Counted from the stretch's first letter, positions 1-10,952 are shown. The stretch is DNA of 64,000 nucleotides from Axinella damicornis (GCA_963931865.1 OZ007506.1:6974451-7038450); one strand, 5' to 3'. Notes: generated by a model from the sequence alone, not told the origin. Numbers and translations are program-made.

Positions 1-123
1 GTCCAACTCAGCCACCAGTATCCCCGTAGTATCTCAGAGCCGGCGATCTATGACAAGACTATCGTACATCAGGACAGCACTCCGAGTATGCGGAGGACGG
101 GAAACTCTGCACCGGATCTGTCA
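1..123 (+). CDS. Possible upstream coding exon (Ser/Pro-rich linker)
   Basis: Frame 1 is open from the window edge and reads a polar, Ser/Pro/Arg-rich segment containing EPAIYDKTIVHQDSTPSMRR, followed by a plausible donor (CA|gtacgt at 124). Its composition suits a linker of a signalling adaptor and it lies upstream of the PH-domain exons on the same strand. The phase does not fit directly onto the 38-nt exon at 673 or 1617, so either another exon lies between or this belongs to something else. Frame 2 is also open here. The 5' part would lie outside the window. Confidence 0.3.
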
Positions 124-195
124 GTACGTCGTATCACTTATGCATGTCATGTGACCTATTAGCACTGCCTGTAGATGCGGAACTGGGCTGCACAG

Positions 196-562
196 TAACC
201 ATTCCCAGCAGCTTTTGTCGCTTGCAGTGTGGAAAAGCAGGATAGGGCCTGGTATCTTTCCTCACGTGAGCATGATATAATCGACAAATGTCAAACCTTT
301 TCGGAGTGAAAAGTGTAAGTACTGTTCAACCAACTACATGTACATGTTCAACACTTGGTGTGTATGACAGTCGCCCCCCTCTAGCTAGATACGTGTGGTA
401 AGTTACTTCGTACCTTTGTTATTCTTGCTGTTCTGAGCCCACATCCAATCAAACCTTTCTATCATCCTGATGTGACTCACGTTAGAAAAGATACCAGACC
501 CTCCCACGCTTTGGCGTACTGCAAGCGACGAAAAGCTGGGTAGGGCCTGGGGACGAGGCTTA
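196..562. repeat. Compound inverted-repeat element (CTCGTTCCCAGGCC MITE family)
   Basis: The left end has CCCAGCAGCTTTTGTCGCTTGC and the right end GCAAGCGACGAAAAGCTGGG then CCTGGGGACGAGGCT. Inner arms repeat GGCCTGGTATCTTTCCTCACG against CACGTTAGAAAAGATACCAG. The same two-tier plan appears at 57873-58192 and 62641-63060. There is no coding capacity, so it is most likely a non-autonomous DNA transposon. Confidence 0.6.
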
Positions 563-672
563 TACTCTCCAAGGTTGAGGTGCTGCATGATTACACTATC
601 ACGATTCATTCTACTATTCTGATTACACTGTGAACATGAGTTGGCAGTTCCTGCTTTCATTTTCACTTTCAG

Positions 673-710
673 ATCAACTCCACCTGACCAAGCTGGGCTT
701 CCACAGAAAG
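673..710 (+). CDS. PH-domain first-strand exon, copy 1
   Basis: This 38-nt exon (acceptor ttcag at 668-672, donor gtagtt at 711) encodes QLHLTKLGFHRK, the first beta strand of a pleckstrin-homology domain. It ends in phase 0, which fits the exon at 1840. An identical exon lies at 1617-1654, and the two sit in a direct repeat of about 124 bp (603-726 and 1547-1670) with one visible mismatch. Splicing both in series would break the frame, because 38 is not a multiple of three, so only one can be used per transcript or one is dead. Confidence 0.45.
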
Positions 711-726
711 GTAGTTGCTCTCATAA

Positions 727-1546
727 TCATATAGTGATAACAAGTTTCTATATAAAACGCCTATACCGCGAGAGTGCAATTATTTCTGTAATCTGCACAA
801 TCAGCTGCTGATTACACTTTTTTGCACTGGTACGAGTGCAAAAAAGTGTAATCACGAGCTGATTGGTTAATGCCGCAGCGGTTTCTACGTGGTTTCTAGG
901 TTCGAACAGAAAAGTAAACAAACGATTATTGAGTTCATAAAGGTAGCTAAGCGTCATGGCAGAGGGTAGCTACTGGTCAAATGAATTTTCTGTCCCACTA
1001 TTGCTGCGTTTCTTCATGAGAGCGTGTGCGAAAATACCGAAGATGTCGCTGGGGCGGGAGAACTCGTTCTCGACGCGACTGACACCGGAACTCGTACTCC
1101 ACGCGACTGACACCGAAACTCGGTCGCCGAACCATGGACAATAAACAGCAAGGCGATGCTGCCACACCCACTGCTCCGCGGATGTACCATCTGTGGTGTA
1201 GTGCATGTACAGCAGGTAAGAATGTGCAGCAACTAGTTGCCACGCGGCCTGAAGAATATCGACAACCAACAACTGGGGCCGTACCACGGCTTGAGACGGT
1301 GGCAAAAACAGCGTGGCATCACAGTAGCTACCACTGTGTGAGGCTAGTGCTGGTGACAATCAATTCAAGCATGCAGTACGCTACTACACAGCGTCAAGGA
1401 CCTCCTGCCTACATAAGAGGGACCGATACCGGACTGATAGCTGCATCCGTGTCGTTGCATATACTTTGTGTGTACAGTTATTGCTGTATCAAGGATTCTT
1501 TGCTGTGCATCTGATTGATAACTCAGTTTCTATATGATTAATATGT
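727..1546. other. 820-bp interval between the two copies of the duplicated PH exon
   Basis: No supported gene was seen. It holds a hairpin at about 802-867, whose arms carry TGATTACACTTTTTTGCACT and its complement, and a 33-bp motif present twice near 1045-1115 (GCGACTGACACCG). Short open frames on both strands lack domain or splice support. Confidence 0.4.
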
Positions 1547-1616
1547 GATTCATTCTACTATTCTGATTACACTGTGAACATGAGTTGGCATTTCCTGCTT
1601 TCATTTTCACTTTCAG

Positions 1617-1654
1617 ATCAACTCCACCTGACCAAGCTGGGCTTCCACAGAAAG
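1617..1654 (+). CDS. PH-domain first-strand exon, copy 2
   Basis: This is identical in coding sequence to 673-710, with the same acceptor (ttcag) and donor (gtagtt). It is the nearer copy to the next PH exon at 1840, so it is the more likely functional one. The intron that follows (1655-1839) ends in a CT-rich tract (CTCCTCCTCCTCC) just before the acceptor ccctag. Confidence 0.55.
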
Positions 1655-1770
1655 GTAGTTGCTCTCATAACAGAGCCTAACCTCATGTATTTTCACTTGG
1701 TAGCACTTCTCCACATTTATTTGCTGCCCTGTCTACATGTATGATGACAACTTCGAAATCTTCTTACCCT

Positions 1771-1839
1771 CCCCCTCCCCCTTCTCCTCCTCCTCTTCCT
1801 CCTCCTCTTCCTCCTCCCCCTCCTCCTCCTCCTCCCTAG
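1771..1839 (+). repeat. CT-rich tract before the PH exon acceptor
   Basis: A C/T-only tract (CCCTCCCCCTCCCCC, then CTCCTC repeats) runs into the acceptor ccctag. It is one of many intron-end pyrimidine expansions in the window. Confidence 0.7.
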
Positions 1840-2726
1840 AACTGGAAGCGGAGATGGTTTGTTCTGTATCGTAATGAACTGAAGCACTACACTGCCAGAG
1901 GTGAGGTTGAGCCTCTGAGAATAATAAAACTGGAAGACGCTACTTCAGTGGAGGGGGACGAGACAGCTGGGAAGCCATTCTGCTTCAGGTGATTGGGGTG
2001 GGATGTACATGTATCATTTAGGGAGCGACGGGGGTACAATGGCGCAATAAGATTAAGACGTCGTTGTATCCCAGGGTTATGTTTCGGGGAATGGAAGCAT
2101 GTCCACTTATAGGGGAATCACAAATTAAAGCTTGAAATCTGAAGTGGGGAGGGTATGCTTCCAGGAATTAAGTATAAAGCCCCCTCCTCACTCCATCCTT
2201 CATTTTCTCTTCCCCTCCCCTCTCTGTTCCTCTCTCCTTCCCTCCCTCCCTCCCTCCCCCCTCCCTCCCTCCCTCCCACACGAGGTTTTGAAGTGTGAAA
2301 GCCTGTACAGTCTGAGCATAAGCAGCTGTAATGCTGAATAAGTAGGCAAGACTGACAGGAAGTGATGTAATCACTTCCTTTCTGATGAGATTCATCTAAG
2401 ATGAATCTCATCAGGCCGCCATTGGGTGGGCAAACCCAGATGGGGCACAGCAAGCCATGCCAGAACCTGGCTGGCACCAACAGCCATACGGTCGTTTAGT
2501 TTGGCACTAGCACTGCCTCTCTCCCTCCCTCCCTCCCTCCCTCCCTCCCTCCCTCCCTCCCTCCCTCCCTCCCTCCCTCCCCCTCCCTCCCTCCCTCCCT
2601 CCCTCCCTCCCTCCCTCCCTCCCTCCCTCCCTCCCCAGACTGATAACGTCCTACCGTACGTTCTTCATGTTTGCCAGTAGTGAGTCAGAAGCTGATGAGT
2701 GGGTGGACATACTGGACTGGAAAATG
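1840..2726 (+). CDS. PH-domain protein, core and C-terminal PH exons (1840-1988, 2639-2726)
   Basis: The exon at 1840-1988 reads NWKRRWFVLYRNELKHY and continues through RIIKLED to KPFCF. The exon at 2639-2726 reads LITSYRTFFMFASSESEADE then WVDILDWKM. With the preceding 38-nt exon this is a nearly complete PH fold: the K-x-W-K-x-RWF-V-L signature of strands 1-2, then the C-terminal helix with its invariant Trp. PH domains bind phosphoinositides or proteins at membranes, and the strand pattern recalls DAPP1/TAPP-type adaptors, but that subfamily call is weak. Phases agree (0 in, AG|A across the intron). The intron 1989-2638 ends in a (CCCT)n tract running into the acceptor. I found no exons after 2726; a Helitron-like element starts 20 bp later. 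Confidence 0.75.
2518..2638 (+). repeat. (CCCT)n microsatellite forming a polypyrimidine tract
   Basis: About 120 bp of almost pure CCCT repeats end in ccccag, the acceptor of the last PH exon. The repeat is therefore the polypyrimidine tract of this intron. Confidence 0.9.
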
Positions 2727-2746
2727 GTAAGACCAATCATGAATAA

Positions 2747-3377
2747 TTACCCCGCACGCGCATGCGCGAAGCGGGGTTAAGCAATCGGTTTTGTCCATCA
2801 GTCAGTCAGTCAGTTGTCTGTCAGGCGAAAAAGATTGAAATCTCGCCACATAGACCCTCATAAACCATCGAAATGGAGTCAAACAATAGCAAATAGCAAA
2901 AAAACCCTGCTCTATATGTACCTGACTGAAGTCAAGGCGGCTCCGTTTCGCTGTATTTCGGCTAATTCCTACTTTTCATAACTATTCATAACATTGGCTC
3001 CACCTCTTCGTGACCTCAGAGTCCCATCAAGAACAAGACACGCAGTCCATTTGGAAACTTCATGCTTCGAGATGACCGCTAGGAAACAGTGTTTTCTCAC
3101 GATCTATGTACTTCAGACATCGTGGCTATTGTTTCGGCTGTTTTTTCCAGCTATTTCGTAACATTTGGCCCCACCTCTCCAGCTTCACGATATAATTATG
3201 TTGTATATACGGTAAGCGGTCACTCCCACACCTTGGATAGCCTTGTTCCCAGGGGCCTGGGAACGAGGCTAATGCAATAGCCGCCCTGTTCGTCAGCAGA
3301 GATGTCACATCGATTGTAGCTGCACTGCATGCATCCTGACGTTCAGCGCGGGGTATGTGTTCTATGAACACCTCTAG
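2747..3377 (+). mobile_element. Helitron-like non-autonomous element, family 1, copy A
   Basis: It begins TTACCCCGC with a GC-rich subterminal hairpin (CCCCGC...GCGGGG). It ends in a short hairpin GTGTTC-tat-GAACAC followed by CTCTAG and then T. A 3' hairpin closely followed by CTAG/T is the classical Helitron terminus; the 5' end is less canonical (TT rather than TC). Related copies lie at 34800-35399 (inverted) and 50545-50925 (shorter, diverged). A CAGTCAGT-type repeat sits near the 5' end. No Rep/helicase coding is present. Confidence 0.6.
3238..3271. repeat. Minimal MITE hairpin (CTCGTTCCCAG family)
   Basis: A 34-bp near-perfect palindrome, TAGCCTTGTTCCCAGG then CCTGGGAACGAGGCTA, is inserted inside the Helitron-like element. 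It is the smallest form of the dispersed hairpin family in this window. Confidence 0.7.
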
Positions 3378-3554
3378 TTCATTAGGTGACAGGCTTCCTC
3401 ATGGTGGTAGGTTGAAGTTGAAGCCCTTATACAATGTTCACCATTGATATGGGGTGTGGTCTAAGTAAGATAGAGCCCTCCCAATCACACTTTTATCCCT
3501 TTGAACGGCAGTGTTAATTCAGAGACAAATATAACGGTCGGTCAACGGACAAAA

Positions 3555-4602
3555 TCACCAGCTTCAAGTTATCCGCCGAGTCATCCGCCGAGTGACTTCC
3601 GGTATACTTTTCCGCGGCCGCCAACTCGAAACTTTGCTAGAACCCCGCATGAAGTTCTTCTTTTGGAGTACAGGCAGGAGGAGCATGGGGAGTAAATCGC
3701 AAAAAGCCTGCAGGCTGGATAACTGTAAGTTAAGTCTCCGTCAACTATGCTATGTATAACTACTTTCGATCACCGTTACATGTACACACAGCATGAAATG
3801 GCATACTGTCAGACACATTTGAACCAAGGGCATAGACAGTAATGGTTTCCTCTTCAGAGAACGCACAAAAAATCAGTTCCAGGGTTGTAGATAGTCTCGG
3901 AACCAGACCCTTTGTGCGGGGGAGGAGGAAAGGGTCTGGGCACGTTCCTACATTCGAGTTGTCCTCACGGAATGTAGGTAATTAGCGATCAACTGCGATA
4001 CCACACGTACGATCACAGTTACCTGCTCGTTGCTCTCCTTGATTTTTGTCAGACACTCGCGGGTAACGCGGTACGGCACAACGATTCGCCATGTCTAGTC
4101 ACTGGCGACATCGAAAGCCTGGAGAAAAATCGTTTCCCTGACGTCATTCGCAATCAACGCTTCTGATTCGTTAGGTCAACATTCCGACCTGGGGACAACT
4201 TGAATGTAAGATGGTGCCCAGACCCTTTCCTCCTCCCCCGCACGAAGGGTCTGGTTCCGAGACTATCTATAACCCTGGAACTGATTTTTTGTGTGTTCTC
4301 TGAAGAGGAAACCCTTACTGTCTATGCCCTTGGTTCAAATGTGCCTGACAGTATGCCATTTCATGCTGTGTGTACATGTAACGGTGATTGAAAGTAGTTA
4401 TACATAGCATAGTTGACGGAGACTTAACTTACAGTTATCCAGCCTGCAGGCTTTTTGCGATTTACTCCCCATGCTCCTCCTGCCTGTACTCCAAAAGAAG
4501 CACTTCATGCGGGGTTCTAGCAAAGTTTCGAGTCGGCGGCCGCGGAAAAGTATACCGGAAGTCACTCGGCGGATGACTCGGCAGATAACTTGAAGCTGGT
4601 GA
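3555..4602. mobile_element. Fold-back element with arms of about 410 bp
   Basis: The outer end TCACCAGCTTCAAGTTATC at 3555 is mirrored by GATAACTTGAAGCTGGTGA ending at 4602. The match continues inward to about 3970 and 4192 with scattered mismatches and small gaps. The roughly 220-bp spacer is unrelated between arms. The open frames in the arms (for example one containing RYTFPRPPTRNFARTP) occur once per arm and are shadows of the repeat, not genes. Confidence 0.8.
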
Positions 4603-4964
4603 CAAAATCCGAACGAAAAAGGCACGTGACCGACCACGCGGTATCGCAGTCTGACAAAATGGCCGGTCGAAAGTGTCCTGCTGCTCAGGCATCGGAGCCT
4701 CCATTGTTTCCAAGTGCTAGCATAAGCTGTGTCGTGGCACAGCACTGTAAATAAGGCTACATATCAAGTCGCCGTTCGAGAAGTGGCCGCTCAAGTTGCA
4801 GTTCGAGAGGTACGTGGCCGCGTGCAGAACTTCGATCGGCAAGACCAGATGTTGACGTCGCTAAAGTGCAACAAAAACAAACAGGACCAAGGCCTCGTGG
4901 CTCTTCTGTGATTTCAACATGCAGGGAGTACAAAAGTAAGCTTATCTCCATGAACTCTATTCGC

Positions 4965-7765
4965 AGGTAAGGTAGGGCGGGGTAATTCGGGCCACTCTTC
5001 CGGTCTCTCGGAAGGCTTCTTCTTTTTTCCCAACATAAAGGACAGATGCAAAAAACGAATACCACCAAACTAAAGCTTATTATATGCTCTACCAACAATG
5101 CAAGAACTAAGTCCTGGCGCTACGTACTTCTCTCTCTACAGACCAAGATAAACACCGAGCTCTATTTAAGCGCAAAAAGGGGGCGTGGGGTAATTCGGGC
5201 CACTTACGGTAAACTCACCACAAGCGTGATTCCTGCCTATTTGAAGCAGAGTTCGATAGCTAGACTGGTTTGGCTGTCAATAGCGATTACCAATGACCTG
5301 AAACATGCCGTTAATCAAGAGTCTTAGTATGCCAGCAAGTGGTGAGTAAAATAAGAGTGTGTGGGATGAATATAAAACGTGAATAACATTTGAGCGGATG
5401 ATATAATTTGCTGCCATGGTTGGGTGGGTTTGTTACTCGTCATGTTTCTCGCACATCCAGTCATCGTCCTCTGTCAGCATCTGTTCCAGTCCCGCACACC
5501 AGAAGTGATACCATGACTCACACATGTCACAGCCGATCCAGTTCTCAGCATCATCGTCCGTGTAGAGCTCATGACACACACCACAGTGTACACTGTCTGG
5601 TTCCTGGGAAGCTGTTGAAGTTTTGGCAGCTCTATTCTTGCCTTTCTTCCCAGACTTCTTCTCTGCTGCCTTTCTCGCCTTCTCTGCTGCCTTTCTCGCC
5701 TTCTCTGCTGCCTTTCTCGCCTTCTCTGCTGCCTTCCTCGCCTTCTCTTCCTCAGCCTTCCTCGCCTTCTCTGCCTCAGCCTGTTCCAGCCTCTCCAGAA
5801 CTTGGTCACTAGTGAGCACTTCACCGTGGTCACTGAGCTCAACCCGTCTCCGTCTCCGTTCACCCAGCCTCTTGTCTGCTGGTTGCAAGGCCTTAACAAA
5901 GTAGGCTCTCAATTCAACTCTGATCGGAGTTCCCCCAACATGCAAAGTTCCAACTCCATTGAACGTGACCGATCGAAGTGGAGGAGTAGTTGGCTGAGAC
6001 TGTGGAGACATTTCAGGAGGGGTACCGCTGCTGGTCACGAGTGAAGGAGAGAGACGATCTTGGGATATTGCATCCGGATTAAAAGGTGCCAAACCAGCCG
6101 ACTTGAAACCACCTCTCAGGTGTTCCGGCTTGATAGACTTCTCCCACAACTCTTTGAGAAGGCTGGGGAAGATGTCTTTGGTGACATTAGCTGCCCTGGT
6201 CCTTACCTTATATTGCTTCAGGATCTTTCGCCACGCAGATTTTACGGGGCCAAACACACCAACGTCAAGTGGCTGAAGAATGTGAGTGGTGTTTGGAGGC
6301 AGACAAAAAAGGTGAATCCCGAACGTCCTGGCCTTCTTGATCAAAGGAATACCGAGGTGGGAGTAGTGGCCATCGAAAAAAAGCACAACAGGTCCAGTCT
6401 CTGTCAGGTACTTCACCGCAGGATAAAATTGCAGTTCGAACCACTTGCTGAAGTTCAATTCCTCCATCCACCCCGACTGTGAGACTCCGTAGAAGGCACC
6501 AGCTGGGCCGCCTTCTGTCCATGTGTTGTACAGGTTTTTGCCCTTATACAGGACAAAAGGTGGTAGAGGTACCCCAGCAGCATTACCGACCACATTGACG
6601 GTAATGTACTGGTGATCCGAGGAACCCCCTACCTCATGAACTGCTCGCATACCCTTCCTGGCTAACACCTTCTTGCTCGTCACTCCCAAACAAAAGCCAG
6701 TTTCGTCACAGTTCCAAATTCGTTGCTCGTAATCGTGGACAAAAGTGCCACTCTTCAGAAGGCCTTTGTCACTGCAAAAGGAACGAACTCGGGTGAACCA
6801 GGAATCGACTGTAGTCGGATTTGCACAGGCGGCCCGAGCAGACGACAAGTGCTGAGGCTTTCTCTCAGATAGAGTCGGCCACCGCTGCATAAATCCTACC
6901 CACCAGTCTGGCCCTGGCAGCCCACCTGTGAATAGTGAGGGTCTTGCAGAGCCGCGGAGGAAGTCAGAGATCACCTCACTGACAATCTCTCTGGTGAGGC
7001 CAAATCCAAGCTCCTGCAGAACTTGACAGGTTGTCACGATCTCCCTCTCCTCAGTCACTGTCAACACTGTTGGCCTTCCTGCTCCCACCTTCCTATCATC
7101 ATTCCCTGTATTGATGTTGTTTTTTTAATGTTATGAGTATTTTACCCTCATGCCATTCAAAACTTACTGCAGTGCTCTTGCAATGTAGTCCTTGGAATGC
7201 CAAACCGGTTTGCAGCACTCCTTACTGACTCACCCCCTTTCACAGCTGCAACTGCAGCCTTCATAGTGAGTTGCCTTGCCTCGGAAGACTGCTCCCCCTT
7301 CCTCTTTACTCTGGGCATTGTTTGGCATCTGCTGCGTTGTTAGTAAACATGCTGTGTAAACTACTCTATTTTGAACGTTTCCGCTCAATTGAACAAGCCC
7401 CACCCATTTCCTTGGTCGTTCGTTCTAGACGCTCACCTCGAGCAGCTAGCCCTGCGAAATCGCAGAATTAACTCAAAGACAGGCTACACCTTTGTTTTAG
7501 AGGCATCTGTGCCACCAAGCGGTAAGTTACTGAAGCCTATATAAAGTTTTTTGGCCAAAAAGTCGCGCAAAAGCTGTATGTAGGCTAAGAAAAGCTACCG
7601 TTGCAACAGGAAAGAAGCATCCATTGGATTCTTGCTTCTAGTGAGTTGTAGGCAGGTTGAGTCCCTAGATATACATAGCCAGAAGTTTGCCTAAAGTCTG
7701 TCCGTTTTTAGTTACCGTTGACCTGAACGTTGAAGTGGCCCGAATTACCCCGCCCTACCTTACCT
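4965..7765 (-). mobile_element. Complete pogo/Tigger-like DNA transposon
   Basis: Perfect 31-bp terminal inverted repeats lie at 4965-4995 and 7735-7765 (key sequence GGTAGGGCGGGGTAATTCGG), enclosing one intact two-exon transposase on the minus strand. TA dinucleotides occur symmetrically inside the termini (for example 4968-4969 and 7761-7762), as expected for a Tc1/mariner-superfamily TA target, but the repeat is palindromic there and the exact boundary is ambiguous. A second, imperfect copy of the terminal motif lies at about 5182-5213. Intact TIRs and ORF suggest recent activity. Confidence 0.85.
5433..7318 (-). CDS. Pogo-like transposase with psq HTH, DDE_1 catalytic domain and C-terminal PHD finger
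   Basis: There are two exons: 7168-7318 (starting ATG at 7318) and 5433-7105, joined by a 62-bp intron (donor gtaagt, acceptor atacag). Phase closes, giving 607 aa. Exon 1 encodes a pipsqueak-type helix-turn-helix (KAAVAAVKGGESVRSAANRF). Exon 2 continues into a CENP-B/Tc5-type DNA-binding region, then the DDE_1 core with the three expected acidic positions in NCDETGF, FFDGHYSHLG and LQPLDVGVFGP. A Lys/Ala-rich repeat (EKARKAA, several times) follows. A PHD-like zinc finger ends the protein (CGVC, CDMC, YHFWC, CEKH), where the final Cys is replaced by His. DDE_1 transposases cut and paste the element in the nucleus; the PHD finger could read histone tails. No frameshift or stop was seen. Confidence 0.9.
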
Positions 7766-9770
7766 CGAGATCGATCCGCATACGTACCAGCAACGTGCGT
7801 GTGGAGTGACGATGTCTCACGTACCTCTGCGCTGTGTAAACAAGGAGCTGGTCATGAGCTACGCTTTCATTGCACGCTTGCGCAGCATGTACATGTATAG
7901 TTACCATAAACCAGTTAATCACAGAAATCATGCACTAGCAAGCACTTCAAGTGAATGGTGGGCGATAAGTGGAAAATTGGTGTCAGACCATGTCCGATCA
8001 CGTCTGGAAGTGGTCTGACACATTGTCTGATCACTTTCCAGAAGTTATATTTGTCTCTGTAATTGGCCTCAGGCTTGCCCTCGACCAATTAGCAATGCCG
8101 CCAGTTGTTTATATTCTAAGAAGCACTAGTACTAAAAGTGCAAGCCCATGTCCACCCTGCTTGCAATTAAGCTGAAGTGCACTGCCAACAATGGGCCAAT
8201 GAACCACAAATGGTCGCTGGGAATAGACTTAGAAGAGAGCGTTGCACTCAGTATGTGAATGAGATTTGAAGCTGAGGATTATGCCATTGTGGTCAGCATA
8301 AAAAGAGCTTTCCAAGATGTCAGAACTAATAAATTATTCATAAGGGGCGCGCGCGCGCAGACTGGTTGCTATGGACTGTATCTCGGTTAGAATAGCGTTT
8401 ATAAACACGCAGCTTGCTGCAGCCTACCGTCCGTATGGACTACAGAATACAGAGAAAAGTTCATAACTCTACCTTGCCCTCAGGCGGGACACTGGAGCAG
8501 CCAAATCCAGACCTATTTCTTGATAAAACTTCTCAACAAAGCGACTTTACACCTTTGCAACGTCGCGTACAGGGCTATTTGCACGAGGGGAATCCAGTAA
8601 CGTGGCGTTTTTCACTGTAATCTAGTTCCCAGGCCCCGAAAGCGCACTGCGAATCAGCGGAAGCGAGCGGTTTTGTATTTTTCTCATTCTTGTAGCGTAT
8701 AATTCGGAAAAACTTTACCTAGCCATCCTCTGGCAACCAACGAAGAAGAAACAGACAGCTAGAGGGGAGGGAGAACTCTGTCACTGCCCCCTCGACCCGT
8801 TCTCAAGATTCCAGCATCTCTGCCTCCGCCGACATAGCGGCATTTCACAGCGGGTCTACGGATGAAACCAGTAAGCGACCTTCTGTCTCGCAACGAGTGA
8901 CCAGTCGTCCGCAAGTTACTAGGACGCTTACAGGAACTACTAGTCAGCCAGGAAACCTGTTGATAACAACCCTGGTCAAGGTGATGCAGAAGCACAGCAG
9001 GCTGCACCATAGATATAGTGTCTATATCTATGACTGCACGTACACAGCAGCCCCTGTGCTCAGCTGATTCCCTTTGTCCCATGGCCCAGCCGTCAAGTTA
9101 GTGGCATGGTGTCCAAGCTGTTAACTGCTAGTAGTTGAGCAGATATGGCAAAGATCTGGCAAGGAAACCTGACGGAAATGTGGACGGTGCACGTGAGAAG
9201 GACGACGTTGTAGTGGACGCAGTCCGAGTCGCAGACAGATAAATTGACGAATGTGTGTACACAGGAGAGGCTAGACATACAGACTGAGAGAAACGGTGTA
9301 CAGATGTTGATGCAGGCTGTGAGGACAAGGATGTGTGCACATTTATATGCTGAGAGATCTAGAGATATCGATGTGAAGATGACAGATGGAGTGACATACT
9401 GAGGATCGAAGGATCGTGTACACACATATGAGAGATACATAGAAAGTGAACTGGACTTCTGTCTTTCTCTGTGCTTTCCTGAGATATACTCCTGTCATTG
9501 TGTGGCTGTTGTAATTATAATCAACTTACGTGACTGTACCCTGCTGATGGATGATTTTTATGTGGTATGTAGCCAAGCATACTGCTGTGGCTTTCATTTT
9601 CTGGCACTGCTGTTTGCTCTTGGGCACTTGACTGGGCACACTTGGGGGGGAAATTATATGCAAGAGTATTTCATTGAAGCACTATAGTGTGCAGCTATGG
9701 CAATTCCCACTACATTCGTTTGGTCATCAAAATAATAGTTGTATGACAACAAGTTCTTAATTGATATTAC
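7766..9770. other. 2-kb stretch with no recognised gene
   Basis: I see no exon with domain or splice support. A short mirrored motif lies at about 7990-8045 (GTCAGACCATGTCCGATCACG region). At 8231-8330 there is a fragment of the repeat also found at 10973-11260 and 45755-45985 (GCCATTGTGGTCAGCATAAA). Confidence 0.5.
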
Positions 9771-10696
9771 ACAAGTAATAAAAAACATTAAAAATGTAGC
9801 AGGATGTAGGGATACCAGAACGGCAAAAAGTGAGGAAACAAGAGGGATGATCGAACATAACAGTGAAGTATACAATCACCCCTACAGAGATCTTCTTCCA
9901 TATATACATGTACAATGAAAAAAGATATGTAGGAGTGATTGTATACTTCACTGTTATGTTCGATCATCCCTCTTGTTTCCTCACTTTTTGCCGTTCTGGT
10001 ATCCCTACATCCTGCTACATTTTTAATGTTTTTTATTACTTGTTTATGTAAATTTTTTTGGCAGCAGGTGCATGTTTGAGCTGAAGTTAGCTGCAGAAGT
10101 CAGTGACCTCACAGGCAACTGGGCAGTAGGTGTCCTTGCCTTGGTATATGGACTATATTACTCAAGTATTACACTTCCAGCATTGGCTGAAGAATCAGGC
10201 CCGGGCATCTCAAGTCAACTGTTCCGACAAAGCCCCCGAGTTCTCCCTGTCTGAAGACCGGCAGTTTATAGTAGGGACATTCATATGGGTGTTGAGAGTT
10301 GAGATAGGCATTCACCCTGCTCACAGAATACAGTATAGGTAGCAATCTAAGCTTAGCTAAATCATGCGTAGACTCTACAGGGACTAACCTCAGACTCAGT
10401 CTTATAAACAGTGCATCGGTCACATCACTGTTTCTAATTCAGCGATCTTGAGTAATAATTACGTATCGTTGCTAAGTGATTGTTTAAGTGCGCATGCGTA
10501 CAAACGTGAAAATGGCGTGACAAACGAAGCCATAGTTATTGAGTGGGCAGCTGCAGCCGCCTGGTGAAGACTTGGAGGTAGCGAAAAAGCGATGGGACGT
10601 TGCACTGCTCGGTTGAAAATGCTACTGTTTCGTGCGAAAACCATCGTGACAGATTGAAGCAACGTTGAGCTACGTAAGTTGTCTGAAGAAGAAGAA

Positions 10697-10729
<33 letters not shown>

Positions 10730-10952
10730 AAAACAATTTGCCCGTTTTGCGAGTGCCTGGTGTGGTACTTTCGCGACGGGTTTTCGCGATGCGAGGAGTC
10801 TTGTTGGTCATGAAAACACTCGAAGATGAACGGTATGTGGTTATAAAGGCTTATAAGTGTACCGTTTCTGAGATTTGGAGAGATTGTTTTGTATTGGCAT
10901 GTATTGCGTGTACGTCGTATCCCTACATATAGACTCTACCGAGTCTATGATA
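9771..10952 (+). mobile_element. 1.2-kb dispersed repeat starting with a long palindrome, copy A
   Basis: It starts ACAAGTAATAAAAAACATT and carries a palindrome of about 270 bp (9771-10042) whose arms share GATACCAGAACGGCAAAAAG and TGATCGAACATAACAGTGAA. It ends in a small hairpin TAGACTC-tacc-GAGTCTA then TGATA. A second copy at 25721-26850 has the same two ends, which defines the boundaries. The body contains a GAAA-type microsatellite and a conserved ATG-containing stretch (MRGVLLVMKTLEDER then gtatgt) that looks like a captured first exon. The superfamily is not determined; a palindrome at one end and a short hairpin at the other recall Helentron-type elements. Confidence 0.7.

Noticed and set aside
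9757..10051. Two membrane-like ORFs (64 and 62 codons) on opposite strands
   Set aside because: They are the two arms of one palindrome and recur in the copy at 25665-26030, so they are repeat shadows.
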